Part shown: in pieces, positions 1 to 10,855 of the stretch
Layout of the letters: each line of letters begins with the position of its first letter
How positions within the stretch are numbered: the first letter of the stretch is position 1
Origin: Plantactinospora sp040120695
Lineage (GTDB): Bacteria > Actinomycetota > Actinomycetes > Mycobacteriales > Micromonosporaceae
Length of the DNA: 64,000 nt
Assembly (NCBI RefSeq): GCF_040120695.1
Contig: NZ_JBEEAC010000006.1
Location: forward strand, 124,001 to 188,000
Reading direction: 5' to 3'
Notes under the pieces: model-generated
Database searches by the model: none
Seen by the model: only the letters and a program-made list of their open reading frames with translations
What the model was told of the DNA's origin: nothing
Translations under genes and position numbers: made by a program

Positions 1-36
1 CCCGACGGCGGAGCGGACCGGACCGCCCCGGCGGAA

Positions 37-714
37 GTGTCGGCTGAACCGGCCCGGGGTGCCCGGGCGGAGCTGCGGCGGCAACTCCGCGAGCAGCGTC
101 GACTGAAGACGATCGCCCTGCTGCTGGCCAGCCTGCTGGTGCTCGGCGCGCTGCCGACGTACTTCGGGGTCCGGGCCGCGACCCGTGATCCGGTGTTCAA
201 CTCCCTCGACGCGCTGGCGGTGCCGGCCTGGGCCGCCACCGACACCGTCGACGGGGTCAGCGGCAGCCGGTGGTGCTTCATCGAGTGCCGTTTCCGGGAG
301 CGGACCGTGGAGTCGGACCGGAAGTGGGAGGAGACGGCGCAGGTGTACGAGGCCGCGCTGACCCGTGAGGGATGGCGCCCGTGGAAGGTGGCGCTCTGCC
401 CCGAACAGCCGGTCGAGGGGCACTACACCTGCTGGCGTCGGGACGAGTTGACCCTCGACATGTGGGTACGGGAGCCGGCCTGCCCTGACCCGGCGGTCAC
501 CGTCCCGGGCGTGGCCCAGTCGCCGCCCACCACCGGGCCCGAGGGCGTGAACTGCGAAGGTGCGCTCGTGTCGATCAAGGTCCGCAACGCGATCGCGGAC
601 GACCGGGTCGGCCCGCAGCCGACCACCGATCCGTCGCTCACCGGAGTGGACCCGGATCCGCTCTTCACCGACGATCCGCTCGGCGGACTGACGGTTACAC
701 CCACCCCGTCGTGA
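37..714 (+). CDS. conserved hypothetical membrane-anchored protein (5' end uncertain)
   Basis: Function unknown. The protein has a basic cytoplasmic N-terminus (residues 1-23), one hydrophobic segment at about residues 24-46, and an extracytoplasmic part of about 175 residues. That part holds six cysteines (in WCF, ECR, LCP, TCW, ACP and NCE), enough for three disulfides, and ends in a Pro/Thr/Asp-rich tail. The frame is open back to the window edge and the GTG at 37 has no convincing ribosome binding site, so the true start may lie before the window. It precedes a DUF948 gene on the same strand, an arrangement I associate with the region upstream of alaS in Micromonosporaceae. The gene is very likely real; its role is not known. 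Confidence 0.75.
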   Translation: MSAEPARGARAELRRQLREQRRLKTIALLLASLLVLGALPTYFGVRAATRDPVFNSLDALAVPAWAATDTVDGVSGSRWCFIECRFRERTVESDRKWEETAQVYEAALTREGWRPWKVALCPEQPVEGHYTCWRRDELTLDMWVREPACPDPAVTVPGVAQSPPTTGPEGVNCEGALVSIKVRNAIADDRVGPQPTTDPSLTGVDPDPLFTDDPLGGLTVTPTPS

Positions 715-853
715 GGCCGGCGAACGTCACCGACGGTAGGGTTCGGGGTTGGTACTCCGAGGGGCTTTCCGGGTAAGCGTCGTGACACGGCGCCGGGCGT
801 CCTGGTGAGACGCCCCGCGCGATTTCCGAGACGGTGCATGGAGGAGGACACGG

Positions 854-1324
854 GTGGACGCTGGAGAGATCGGTCAGATCGCCGCGCTCGTCGCGGCCGG
901 TGCGTTCCTGATGCTGGTGTTGGTGCTGGCCAGGCCCATCTGGCGGCTGGGCAACACGGTGGACGCGGCGACCCAGGCGATCAACGACATCAACGACCGC
1001 ACGGCCCCGCTGCTCGCCAACATGAATGTCACGGTGGAGAACGTGAACACCGCGCTGGGGCAGGTGCACACCTCGCTGGACGGGGTGAACATCCAGCTCG
1101 CCAAGATCGACACGATGACCGGTCACGCCCAGAACGTCACGGCCAACATCGCCAACCTCAGCACCGTGGTCTCGGCCGCCGCGGCGAACCCGCTGGTCAA
1201 GGTGGCCGCTTTCGGGTACGGCGTGCGCAAGGCCGCCTCCGCCCGGCGGCACGCCGAACAGGAGCGCGAGGTCCGGGCCACCCTGAAGCAGCAGCGCCGG
1301 GCCGCCCGGCGGGGCGGGCGCTGA
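854..1324 (+). CDS. DUF948 domain-containing membrane protein
   Basis: 156-residue protein with an N-terminal transmembrane helix (about residues 5-27) followed by a long polar helical region (about 30-105). That region has repeated Asn/Thr/Val heptads typical of DUF948 proteins, which are thought to form membrane-tethered coiled coils. The C-terminus is Arg/Ala-rich and basic. The GTG start at 854 follows a strong GGAGGA at 841-846. The gene lies 42 nt upstream of another small membrane protein that overlaps alaS, so the three are probably one transcription unit. The family has no firmly established biochemical role; envelope or cell-shape links are speculation. Confidence 0.85.
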   Translation: MDAGEIGQIAALVAAGAFLMLVLVLARPIWRLGNTVDAATQAINDINDRTAPLLANMNVTVENVNTALGQVHTSLDGVNIQLAKIDTMTGHAQNVTANIANLSTVVSAAAANPLVKVAAFGYGVRKAASARRHAEQEREVRATLKQQRRAARRGGR

Positions 1325-1366
1325 CCCGCCGGGTACGGCGATCCGCTACGGAGGAAGGATGAGGCC

Positions 1367-1668
1367 ATGAAGCGACTGCTCTGGTTGGGCATCGGGCTGG
1401 CCGTCGGCGCGCTGGTCGTCCGCAAGCTGACCCGCACCGCCCAGGCGTACACGCCGGGTGGCATCGCGAATTCGCTGGCGGAGTCGGCCGGTGGTCTGGT
1501 GCAGTCCCTACGGGACTTCGCGGACGATGTCCGGGACGGCATGGCCGAGCGTGAGCAGCAGATCCACCAGGCGTTCGCCGAGGGCGTCGCGTTCGACGAC
1601 CAGTTCGAGGAGCTGCGCGAGGACCCGCGGATCGGCGACCGTGAGTTGTTTCCGGAGGAAGGCACCCG

Positions 1669-1672
<4 letters not shown>
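1367..1672 (+). CDS. DUF6167-like small membrane protein
   Basis: 101-residue protein. An N-terminal hydrophobic stretch (about residues 3-20) is followed by a basic patch, a central amphipathic segment containing SLRDFADDVRDGMAEREQQ, and an acidic C-terminus. This pattern resembles the DUF6167 family that sits just upstream of alaS in many actinobacteria. The ATG is preceded by a GGAGGAAGG box. The stop overlaps the alaS start (ATGA at 1669-1672), so translation is probably coupled to alaS. Function unknown. Confidence 0.8.
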
Positions 1673-4350
<2,678 letters not shown>

Positions 4351-4383
4351 GCCGGTGACCCGATCTCACTTCGGCGTGGCCCG

Positions 4384-4845
4384 ATGACCCCTCTTTCCCG
4401 GGGGGTGCGGCTCGGCGTGGACGTCGGCCAGGTACGCGTCGGCGTGGCGCTCTCCGACCCGGACGGGATCCTGGCCACCCCGCTGGTGACGCTGCCCAGG
4501 GACCTGAAGACCGATGCCGAGGCGATCCCGACCGACATCTCGGAAATCGCGCGGCTCGTTGGACTCCACGAGGTGGTCACGGTGGTGGTCGGTCTGCCGG
4601 TGACCCTCGCCGGGGCGCACGGACCGGCGGCGACCCAGGCGAAGGCGTACGCTCGGCGGCTGGCCGCGGCGATCGCGCCGGTGCAGGTCGATCTGGTGGA
4701 TGAAAGGATGTCGACCGTCGTGGCTTCTCGTAGGCTAGCCGAGCGGGGCGTCCGAGGACGGCGTCAACGGGCGGTGGTCGATCAGGCGGCCGCGGTGGAG
4801 ATTCTGCAGAGCTGGCTGGACAGGCAGCGGAGGCGGACGGAATGA
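4384..4845 (+). CDS. ruvX: putative Holliday junction resolvase / pre-16S rRNA nuclease (YqgF family)
   Basis: 153-residue RNase H-fold protein of the YqgF/RuvX family, implicated in 16S rRNA 5' end maturation and proposed as a Holliday junction resolvase. The first catalytic Asp lies in LGVDVGQVRVGVALSD (about residues 11-26), DERMST near residue 104 holds the conserved acidic residue, and VDQAAAVEILQ near 130 carries the last Asp. The stop overlaps the mltG ATG (ATGA at 4842-4845). The choice between the two family functions cannot be made from sequence. Confidence 0.93.
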   Translation: MTPLSRGVRLGVDVGQVRVGVALSDPDGILATPLVTLPRDLKTDAEAIPTDISEIARLVGLHEVVTVVVGLPVTLAGAHGPAATQAKAYARRLAAAIAPVQVDLVDERMSTVVASRRLAERGVRGRRQRAVVDQAAAVEILQSWLDRQRRRTE

Positions 4846-6062
4846 TCGACGAGTTGGAGCTCGCGTTCGACGAGCGTGCGGAGAAGGGACGGCACCGCCG
4901 CGGCGCGCAGCGCAAACGTAACGGCAAGAAGAAGCGGGGCGGGCGGGGGCGTACGGTAGCGGCCCTGCTGATGACGTTCGTGCTGCTCGGCGTCCTCGGC
5001 GGCGCCGGATGGTACGGCTTCGACCGGGTCCAGGGCTACTTCGTCACCCCGGACTACGACGGCAACGGCAGCGGTGAGGTCCAGGTCCAGGTCGAGGACG
5101 GCCAGAGCATCGCCGAGATCGCCGACACCCTGGTCGCGGCCGGCGTCATCAAGAGCACCAAGGCGTTCATCGAGGCGGCTCAGGAGAACTCGCGGGCCGA
5201 GAACATCCAGCCGGGCGTCTACAAGGTCCGCAAGGAGATGAACGCGAAGGCGGCGCTGGGCCTGCTGCTCGACCTGAAGAACAAGATCGTCAACGGCTTC
5301 CTGGTCAAGGAGGGCGCCACCGCCAAGCAGATCTTCAAGGCGCTGGCCGCCGAGACGAAACTGCCGGTCAAGGACTTCGAGACCGCCGCCAAGGACCTTG
5401 AGGGACTCGGCATCGCCGACTTCTGGTTCAAACGCGACGACAAGCAGTCGGCACGCAAGTCGATCGAGGGTTTCCTCTTCCCCGACACCTACGAGCTTCC
5501 GCCGAACGCCAGTGCCGAGGCGATCCTCAAGATGATGGTCCAGCGCTTCATGTCGGTCGCCGAGGAGATCGACTTCGTCGACCGGGTGCAGAAGGAGCGC
5601 GAGATCACCCCGTACGAGGCGCTGATCGTGGCGTCGCTGGCCCAGGCGGAGGCCGGCAACGAAGTCGACCTCGGCAAGGTCGCCCGGGTGGCCTACAACC
5701 GGATCTACAGCGGCAACCACTACTGCAAGGACGGCAACGGCCTGGTCGGCTGCCTGGAGTTCGACGTCGGGGTCAACTACTACTGGGAGCTGACCGGCAA
5801 GAAGACCAAGCGCTCCGGGGACATGACGGACACGGAACTCTTCGACAAGAAGAACCCGTACCGGATGCACGGTAAGGCGGGGCTGCCACCGGGGCCGATC
5901 AACAACCCCGGACAGAAGGCCCTGGAGGGCGCGATGGACCCGCCGAAGGGCGACTGGCTGTTCTTCGTGGCGGTCGACAAGGAGGGCCGCTCCAAGTTCG
6001 CCACCACGAACGAGGAGCACGAGCGCAATATCGCCGAGGCCCGAAAGAACGGCGTGCTCTGA
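4842..6062 (+). CDS. mltG: endolytic murein transglycosylase MltG
   Basis: 406-residue inner-membrane lytic transglycosylase that cleaves nascent peptidoglycan strands and limits glycan chain length. A basic cytoplasmic N-terminus (1-38) precedes a transmembrane helix at about 39-62. The extracytoplasmic YceG/MltG domain then starts with a LysM-like part (about 80-150) and continues into the catalytic domain. ASLAQAEAGN near residue 267 carries the expected catalytic Glu, followed by VARVAYNRI. The C-terminal YFVAVDKEG-type motif appears here as LFFVAVDKEGRSKF. Start overlaps ruvX by 4 nt; aroE follows closely. Confidence 0.96.
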   Translation: MIDELELAFDERAEKGRHRRGAQRKRNGKKKRGGRGRTVAALLMTFVLLGVLGGAGWYGFDRVQGYFVTPDYDGNGSGEVQVQVEDGQSIAEIADTLVAAGVIKSTKAFIEAAQENSRAENIQPGVYKVRKEMNAKAALGLLLDLKNKIVNGFLVKEGATAKQIFKALAAETKLPVKDFETAAKDLEGLGIADFWFKRDDKQSARKSIEGFLFPDTYELPPNASAEAILKMMVQRFMSVAEEIDFVDRVQKEREITPYEALIVASLAQAEAGNEVDLGKVARVAYNRIYSGNHYCKDGNGLVGCLEFDVGVNYYWELTGKKTKRSGDMTDTELFDKKNPYRMHGKAGLPPGPINNPGQKALEGAMDPPKGDWLFFVAVDKEGRSKFATTNEEHERNIAEARKNGVL

Positions 6063-6074
6063 GGTGACGGCGAG

Positions 6075-6905
6075 GTGACGCAGGAGCGCCGGGCGGCGGT
6101 GCTGGGCAAGCCGATCGCGCACTCGCTCTCCCCGGTCATCCACAACGCCGGTTACGCGGCGGCCGGGTTGACCGGGTGGTCGTACACCGCGATCGAGTGC
6201 GCCGAGGCCGAGCTCGCCGACCGGGTGGCCGGGTTCGGCCCCGAGTGGGCGGGGCTCTCCCTGACCATGCCGCTGAAGGAGGCGGCGCTCGCGGTGGCCG
6301 GCGAGGTCTCGCCGGTCGCCGCCGCGATCGGCGCGGCCAACACTCTGGTACGCCGACCGGACGGCTCCTGGGCCGCCGACAACACGGACGTACCGGGGAT
6401 GGTCGACGTGCTGACCGGCGCTGGTGTGCCGGCCGGTGCCGAGGTGGTGTTGCTCGGTGCCGGCGGTACGGCCCGGGCCGCGCTCGCCGCCGCCGTCCAG
6501 CTGACCGCCCGCCGGGTCACCTGCCGGGTACGCCGGCACGCCGCCGGTGCCGAACTGGCCCGGTTGGCCGGCACGCTCGGGCTGCGGTTCGAGATCGCGG
6601 ACTGGGCGGCGCCGGCCGGGCGGGACGGTGCGGATCTGGTGATCTCCACCGTGCCGAAGGGCGCCGCCGACGGTTTCGCGGCGGCGGCCCGGTCCTGGCG
6701 GCCCGAGACGGTCTTCTTCGACGTCGTCTACGACCCGTGGCCGACGCCGCTCGCCGCCGCAGCGTCGGCGGCCGGCTGCCGGATCGTCTCCGGCCTCGAC
6801 CTGCTGCTGGCCCAGGCGGTCGGGCAGTTCGAGCAGTTCACCGGGGTGCCCGCCCCGGTGTCCGAGATGCGTTCCGCGCTCGCCGCCGCCCGCGCCCCGC
6901 ACTGA
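6075..6905 (+). CDS. aroE: shikimate dehydrogenase
   Basis: Reduces 3-dehydroshikimate to shikimate with NADPH in the chorismate pathway. 276 residues. The N-terminal substrate domain has KPIAHSLSPVIHN (about residues 13-25), TMPLKE with the catalytic Lys (about 67-72) and NTD near 105. The Rossmann domain has the nucleotide loop LGAGGTARAA at about residue 125. The GTG at 6075 is preceded by the repeated sequence GAGGTGACG, of which the first copy contains the mltG stop region. The next aro gene (aroC) lies almost 4 kb away because accessory genes separate them. Confidence 0.96.
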   Translation: MTQERRAAVLGKPIAHSLSPVIHNAGYAAAGLTGWSYTAIECAEAELADRVAGFGPEWAGLSLTMPLKEAALAVAGEVSPVAAAIGAANTLVRRPDGSWAADNTDVPGMVDVLTGAGVPAGAEVVLLGAGGTARAALAAAVQLTARRVTCRVRRHAAGAELARLAGTLGLRFEIADWAAPAGRDGADLVISTVPKGAADGFAAAARSWRPETVFFDVVYDPWPTPLAAAASAAGCRIVSGLDLLLAQAVGQFEQFTGVPAPVSEMRSALAAARAPH

Positions 6906-6969
6906 GCCCGGCTCCGGACCGCTCGCGAGGTCGACGTGGTTCGGAGACTCGACCGGCCCACCACGTGAG

Positions 6970-7016
6970 GGCCCGCCCCGGAACGCCGAGGGGGAGGCGG
7001 CGAACCGGGGCGGGCC
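6970..7016. terminator. bidirectional hairpin terminator
   Basis: A perfect 12-bp inverted repeat (GGCCCGCCCCGG at 6970-6981, its complement at 7005-7016) with a 23-nt loop. It lies between aroE on the + strand and the converging minus-strand gene that ends at 7036. There is no U-tract, as is common for actinobacterial hairpins. Position and symmetry suit termination from both sides. Confidence 0.7.
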
Positions 7017-7035
7017 GATCGGGTGATGAGGCAGG

Positions 7036-7326
7036 TCACTGGCGGCGCCGGGGCACCCAGTAGAGGATCTGTCCGGCGATCAGCGCCGGGTGCGTGTCGG
7101 GCATGGCTTGCAGTGCGCGGGTGAGGTGTACGCCGAGGTACATCATCAGTCCCACCCGGTTGCCTTTGAAGCCGATCAGCAGGGCCAGCCGGGCCGGCGC
7201 ACAGGGCCAGGGGTCCCGGCAGATCTCGCAGCTGTACGATCGCGCCGGAGTGTGGCTGCCGGGCGGGTAGCGCCGCTGGGCGAGCCGTCGCATGTGCCGG
7301 TACCAGCGCTCCTGCGGCCCGATCAC
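7036..7326 (-). CDS. small Cys-motif protein (hypothetical)
   Basis: 96-residue protein of unknown function. It starts at GTG 7326, two nt after the stop of the upstream gene and behind a good CGGAGGTAG box. A longer upstream reading of this frame overlaps the neighbouring gene and looks non-coding. Visible parts are WYRHMRRLAQRR near the N-terminus, a CEICRDPWPC motif near residue 34, and LMMYLGVHLTRALQAMPD. Three closely spaced cysteines suggest a small metal or disulfide knot. I know similar short proteins next to XRE/DUF397 pairs in Micromonospora, but no function is established. Confidence 0.7.
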   Translation of the reverse strand: MIGPQERWYRHMRRLAQRRYPPGSHTPARSYSCEICRDPWPCAPARLALLIGFKGNRVGLMMYLGVHLTRALQAMPDTHPALIAGQILYWVPRRRQ

Positions 7327-7328
7327 CG

Positions 7329-7709
7329 CTACCTCCGACCGGCGCGCTCGGCATCCGCCGCTCGTTCCCCGTAGTGGCCCCGGTGGTTCTGGGTCGGTGT
7401 CGGCGCGCCGGCTCGGCCGATCTGGCGTCGACCGGGCCGCGAGTTCCCGAGCGGGGCCCTGCCGTGGCTGCCCTCCCGCGTCCAGCGTGAGCCCGGCGGC
7501 GGCGGACCGATCGGCTCCGAGCGCGTGACCTTGGGCGAGAACACTTCCATTCCGGCCCGGTACTCCGCCTCGGTCATCGGTCCCAGCAGGGGGCCGAACG
7601 GTAGTGGCATCCGTTGCGGTGAGTCCGGGCAGACCCAGCGGTGGCCACACCGGCAATACAGCCAGAGTCGCCGCCAGTCTCGTCGGTGGGGCCGCCTTCC
7701 GTGAGTCAT
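7329..7709 (-). CDS. small Cys/Arg-rich hypothetical protein
   Basis: 126-residue protein, function unknown. The ATG at 7709 is chosen over one 18 nt upstream because it sits 8 nt after GAGAGG. The basic N-terminus is followed by LYCRCGHRWVCPDS (about residues 15-28), whose C-x-C plus later Cys looks like a half zinc ribbon. The middle has PLLGPMTEAEYRAGM, and the C-terminal 60 residues are low-complexity Arg/Gly/Pro. The gene is translated just before the 7036-7326 gene (2-nt gap), and the pair is divergent from the XRE/DUF397 pair at 7833-8787. Confidence 0.65.
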   Translation of the reverse strand: MTHGRRPHRRDWRRLWLYCRCGHRWVCPDSPQRMPLPFGPLLGPMTEAEYRAGMEVFSPKVTRSEPIGPPPPGSRWTREGSHGRAPLGNSRPGRRQIGRAGAPTPTQNHRGHYGERAADAERAGRR

Positions 7710-7786
7710 TGGGTCACCTCTCAGCATCTTCGTCTGCCCTCCACCCTGGACTCAAAGCCACCTGGAGCGGAAGATGAGCGAGCGAG

Positions 7787-7802
7787 AGTATCGAGAGATA
7801 CT
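7787..7802. promoter_or_regulatory. perfect inverted repeat, candidate XRE operator
   Basis: AGTATC-GAGA-GATACT is a perfect 6-bp inverted repeat placed between the divergent genes that start at 7709 and 7833. It is the most AT-rich stretch of this intergenic region and lies 30 nt before the regulator gene. An autoregulatory operator for the XRE protein is inferred. The same bases lie inside a 12-codon ORF (7774-7812) that has a GGAGCGGAAG box. Confidence 0.4.
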
Positions 7803-7832
7803 GATTAGTTGATCTGGAGCCGGGTGGATTAG

Positions 7833-8609
7833 ATGAACGACCTACGCGAGATCCTCAGGACACAGCGAACGCGGGCGAAGCGAACCCGGGATCAGGTGGG
7901 CGCGGCCGTTGGCCTGAGCGGAGCGTCGATCGCGGCGTTCGAGCAGGGCCGGATGATTCCCCAGCCGGACACCGCCGAACGCCTGGACGTCCTTTTCAAG
8001 ACCGGCGACGAGATCCGGCGTGCCACCAGGGAGGCGCGGGATGACGCCCGGCCCATCTGGCTGCGCCCCTGGACGGAGCAGGAGCAGCGGGCAACCATGT
8101 TGCGCTGCTTCGAGCACAGCCTGATTCCCGGACTACTCCAGACCGAGGGATACACTCGGGCGCTGCTGGACAGCGCCAGGCTGCCCGAGGATGTGATCGA
8201 CCGGACGACGCAGGTGCGGCGTGAACGGCAAGCCGCGACGATCGACCGCCCCAACCCGCCGATGCTGTCTGCGGTCATCTGTGAGGTGGCCCTCAGCTAT
8301 GGGCCTGCCGACGTCATGAAGGAGCAGTTGGAGCATCTGATCGAGGTGAGCCGCCGGCCGCAGGTGCAGATCATGGTTGTGCCCCGGGCCGCTGGCCTGC
8401 ACCCTGGCTTAGCGGGAGCGTTCGTGTTGGCGACCCTGCCGGCCCGGGGCCGGGCCGTCTATCTTGACGATCAGCTTCGAGGACGCTCGGTGACCGACGG
8501 GGCGGACGTGGACGAACTGGAGCGAGTGTGGGAGATCGTCCGCGGTCTGGCCCTGCCGGTAAGCTTGTCGCAAGACCTGATCATGAAGGCGGTCAACAAC
8601 CATGACTGA
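7833..8609 (+). CDS. XRE-family regulator with DUF5753 (Scr1-type) domain
   Basis: 258-residue DNA-binding protein. An N-terminal helix-turn-helix (about residues 5-60, with TRDQVGAAVGLSGASIAAFEQG) is followed by the DUF5753 domain (about 75-250, with IPGLLQTEGYTRAL and the QIMVVPRAAG core). Such proteins are paired with DUF397 proteins throughout Streptomyces and Micromonospora. Some pairs influence development or secondary metabolism, and they have been likened to toxin-antitoxin systems. The stop overlaps the DUF397 start by 8 nt, so the two are translated together. The target genes are not known. Confidence 0.93.
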   Translation: MNDLREILRTQRTRAKRTRDQVGAAVGLSGASIAAFEQGRMIPQPDTAERLDVLFKTGDEIRRATREARDDARPIWLRPWTEQEQRATMLRCFEHSLIPGLLQTEGYTRALLDSARLPEDVIDRTTQVRRERQAATIDRPNPPMLSAVICEVALSYGPADVMKEQLEHLIEVSRRPQVQIMVVPRAAGLHPGLAGAFVLATLPARGRAVYLDDQLRGRSVTDGADVDELERVWEIVRGLALPVSLSQDLIMKAVNNHD

Positions 8610-8787
8610 GCCGAACTGGCACAAGAGCAGCCGCAGCAGCACCAACCAGGGCAACTGCGTGGAGGTTGCCGACAACCTTCCGGGCCGGGTGCTGGTCCGG
8701 GACACCAAGCATCGGGACGGCGGGACCCTGACGTTCGGGCCGGCCGCCTGGCGGGCGTTCGTCGGTGCGGTGACGCAGCGGCCGTAG
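8602..8787 (+). CDS. DUF397 domain protein
   Basis: 61-residue protein that is almost entirely the DUF397 domain: NWHKSSRSSTNQGNCVEVAD, RVLVRDTKHRDGGTLTFGPAAWRAFV. Its ATG lies inside the end of the upstream XRE gene (8-nt overlap), the arrangement usual for this family. It probably works as partner of the XRE-DUF5753 protein. The biochemical role is unestablished. Confidence 0.93.
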   Translation: MTEPNWHKSSRSSTNQGNCVEVADNLPGRVLVRDTKHRDGGTLTFGPAAWRAFVGAVTQRP

Positions 8788-8804
8788 CCGCCAGAGCCAC
8801 GACC

Positions 8805-8844
8805 AGCGCCCCGCTGCCCCGGACGACCCGGGCGGCGGGGCGCT
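8805..8844. terminator. hairpin terminator between convergent genes
   Basis: AGCGCCCCGC at 8805-8814 pairs perfectly with GCGGGGCGCT at 8835-8844, with further partial pairing inside the loop, and is followed by CATTTG on the + side. It separates the DUF397 gene from the converging MFS gene and overlaps the MFS stop codon. It can act in either direction. Confidence 0.7.
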
Positions 8845-10142
8845 CATTTGCGTCTCGGTGGGGCGGGCCCGGCGGACGTACCCGATCGCTCGGTTTTCCG
8901 CCGGCTCGGGCGTCTCCGGTCCGCCGCCGGCTCGGCCGGTTCGCGTCCCCGGGCGATGGTGAAGACCACCAGCGCGGAGAGCGCGGCGCTGCCGAGCACC
9001 AGTACGGCCATCGGCGTCGCGCTGTCGTCGGGGCCGAGGCCGGCCAGCGGTGCCACGGCGGCGGCGATGCCGAGTTGGAGCGCGCCGAGCAGCGCGGCGG
9101 CGCTGCCGGCGTGCCGGGGGTGCCGGTCCAGCGCCAGGGCCAGCCCGTTCGGCAGGACCATCCCGAGGCAGGAGACGAAGACGAAGAGCGCGACCAGTAC
9201 GGTCGGAACGTTCTCCCTGACCGCGCCGCCGACGAGTGCCGCAGCGGCCAGCAGGCTGGCGAGCAGGGCGCCGCTGAGCAGCCGGCGGGCGCTGTACCGG
9301 TCGAGCAGCCGGGCGTTGAGTTGCCCGACCGTCGTCATTCCGACGGCGTTCACCGCGAAGACCAGGGTGAACCAGTCGGCGGAGAGCGCGAAGACGTCCT
9401 GGATCACGAACGAGGACCCGGAGATGTACGCGAAGAGCGCGGCGAAGGCCAGCCCCTGGGTGAGTACGTAGCCGAGGTAGACCCGGTCGGTCAGCAGCCC
9501 CCACATCGCCCGGGCGGTGTCCGCCGGCCCGCCGGTGTGCCGCCGCTGGGGCGGAAGCGTCTCCGGCAGCCGCCAGACGACGGCGGCGAACAGCAGCAGA
9601 CCGATCGCCGACAGCGCGACGAAGACGGCCCGCCAGGAGCCGAACCGGAGCACGAGGTTGCCCAGGGCCGGTGCGGCGGCCGGGGCGACCCCGAAGACCA
9701 GGATCAGCCGGGAGAAGTACTTCGCCGCCGCCGTTCCGGAGTAGAGATCCCGGACGATGGCCCGGGCGACGACCACACCGGTGCCGCTGGCCAGGCCCTG
9801 GAACAGTCGGAGCGCGGCCAGGGTCTCGGTCGACGGGGCGAACGCGCAGAGCAGGCTGGTCGCGGTGTACGCGACGACGCCGACCAGTACCGGCCGGCGC
9901 CGGCCCCACCGGTCGCTGAGCGGTCCGGTGACGAGCTGGCCGAGGGCGAGACCGAACAGGAAGGTGGTGAGCGAGAGCTGCACCTGTGCCGGGGTGGCGG
10001 AGAGGTCGCCGGTCATCTGGGGAAACGCCGGCAGGTACATGTCCAGGGAGAGCGGACCGACCGCGGTCAGGGTACCGAGCAGCAGCAGTTGTCCGACTCC
10101 TGCGGTCCGGCCCGGCGGTGCCGTGCAGCGCCCCGTGTCCAC
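8844..10142 (-). CDS. MFS multidrug efflux transporter (Bcr/CflA type)
   Basis: 432-residue inner-membrane drug:H+ antiporter with 12 predicted helices. The GTG at 10142 is chosen because AGGGGG lies just before it and the family N-terminus begins at LLLLGTLTAVGPLSLDMYLPAFP (about residues 16-38). The motif GPLSDRWGRRRPVL near residue 80 is the MFS loop 2-3 signature (motif A). The Bcr/CflA subfamily is inferred from the DMYLPAFP start. It is divergent from a MarR regulator with 94 nt between the starts, so the regulator probably controls it. Substrates cannot be predicted. Confidence 0.9.
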   Translation of the reverse strand: MDTGRCTAPPGRTAGVGQLLLLGTLTAVGPLSLDMYLPAFPQMTGDLSATPAQVQLSLTTFLFGLALGQLVTGPLSDRWGRRRPVLVGVVAYTATSLLCAFAPSTETLAALRLFQGLASGTGVVVARAIVRDLYSGTAAAKYFSRLILVFGVAPAAAPALGNLVLRFGSWRAVFVALSAIGLLLFAAVVWRLPETLPPQRRHTGGPADTARAMWGLLTDRVYLGYVLTQGLAFAALFAYISGSSFVIQDVFALSADWFTLVFAVNAVGMTTVGQLNARLLDRYSARRLLSGALLASLLAAAALVGGAVRENVPTVLVALFVFVSCLGMVLPNGLALALDRHPRHAGSAAALLGALQLGIAAAVAPLAGLGPDDSATPMAVLVLGSAALSALVVFTIARGREPAEPAADRRRPSRRKTERSGTSAGPAPPRRK

Positions 10143-10236
10143 TGGTCCCCCTAATGTTGGAGCAGGCCGACACTTTAGCTCTGTAGGCAGAGGTATTGCG
10201 ATTGCGGCGGACGAGAACGTGACGAAGGGATCAGGG

Positions 10237-10761
10237 ATGAGCGACGACACAGCGGCTGCCGACGCGACGGCCGGCGCGGTGGAGACGCTCGGCGGCGCCG
10301 TGGCCGACCTGCACCGGGTGCTGCGCCGGTCGACCGTTCGGCGTACCGGCCGGACGCCGCTGCCGGACGCCCAGGTGGAGGTGCTGCGGTTGGTCGAACG
10401 CTGCCCGGAGATCAGCGTCAAGGAGACGGCGGAGCGGCTGCGCACCGCCGCCAACACGGTCAGCACCCTGGTCAGCGACCTCGCCGCCGCCGGGCTGCTG
10501 GAGCGCACCCGGGATCCGCACAACCGACGCGTCGTCCGGCTCCGGCTGACCCCGGCGGCGCACCTGCGGATCCGCGACTACGCCGGGCACCGGCGCGACC
10601 TGCTGCTCGACGCACTCGCCCGGCTCGACGAACCGGCCCGGCGCGACATCGTGCGGGCCGCAGGCCAACTGCGCCGGCTCGCGGACCTGCTCGCGGACCT
10701 GCTCGCCGACCAGGAGCGTGCCGACCCGCCGATCGAGCCGTCCGGCGCGGCCCGTCCGTAG
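10237..10761 (+). CDS. MarR-family transcriptional regulator
   Basis: 174-residue winged helix-turn-helix protein. The ATG at 10237 follows GAAGGGATCAGGG. The DNA-binding part (about residues 45-115) contains VKETAERLRTAANTVSTLVSDL as recognition region and the wing RTRDPHNRRVVRLRLT. A C-terminal dimerisation helix repeats LADLLADLLAD. It is divergent from the Bcr/CflA transporter. The intergenic DNA has an imperfect inverted repeat (TGTTGG and CCGACA, 6-nt spacer, near 10154-10171) that could be its operator. Repression of the efflux gene and release by a small phenolic ligand is the usual family scheme, not shown here. Confidence 0.9.
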   Translation: MSDDTAAADATAGAVETLGGAVADLHRVLRRSTVRRTGRTPLPDAQVEVLRLVERCPEISVKETAERLRTAANTVSTLVSDLAAAGLLERTRDPHNRRVVRLRLTPAAHLRIRDYAGHRRDLLLDALARLDEPARRDIVRAAGQLRRLADLLADLLADQERADPPIEPSGAARP

Positions 10762-10855
10762 AGCGGGATGGCGTGGGCGACCCGGGGTGGCGTACCGGTG
10801 CCATGCCAAACTTGACCGGCGGCCGGCCCGGCCGCGGCGAGGAGAGGGTTTGGTC

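Noticed and set aside
6064..6078. Relay mini-ORF between mltG and aroE
   Set aside because: GTG ACG GCG AGG TGA does overlap the aroE start, but it does not overlap the mltG stop and four codons are easily produced by chance from the GAGGTGACG repeat.
4782..6902. Long minus-strand frame opposite mltG and aroE
   Set aside because: Shadow of two genes with clear catalytic motifs on the + strand.
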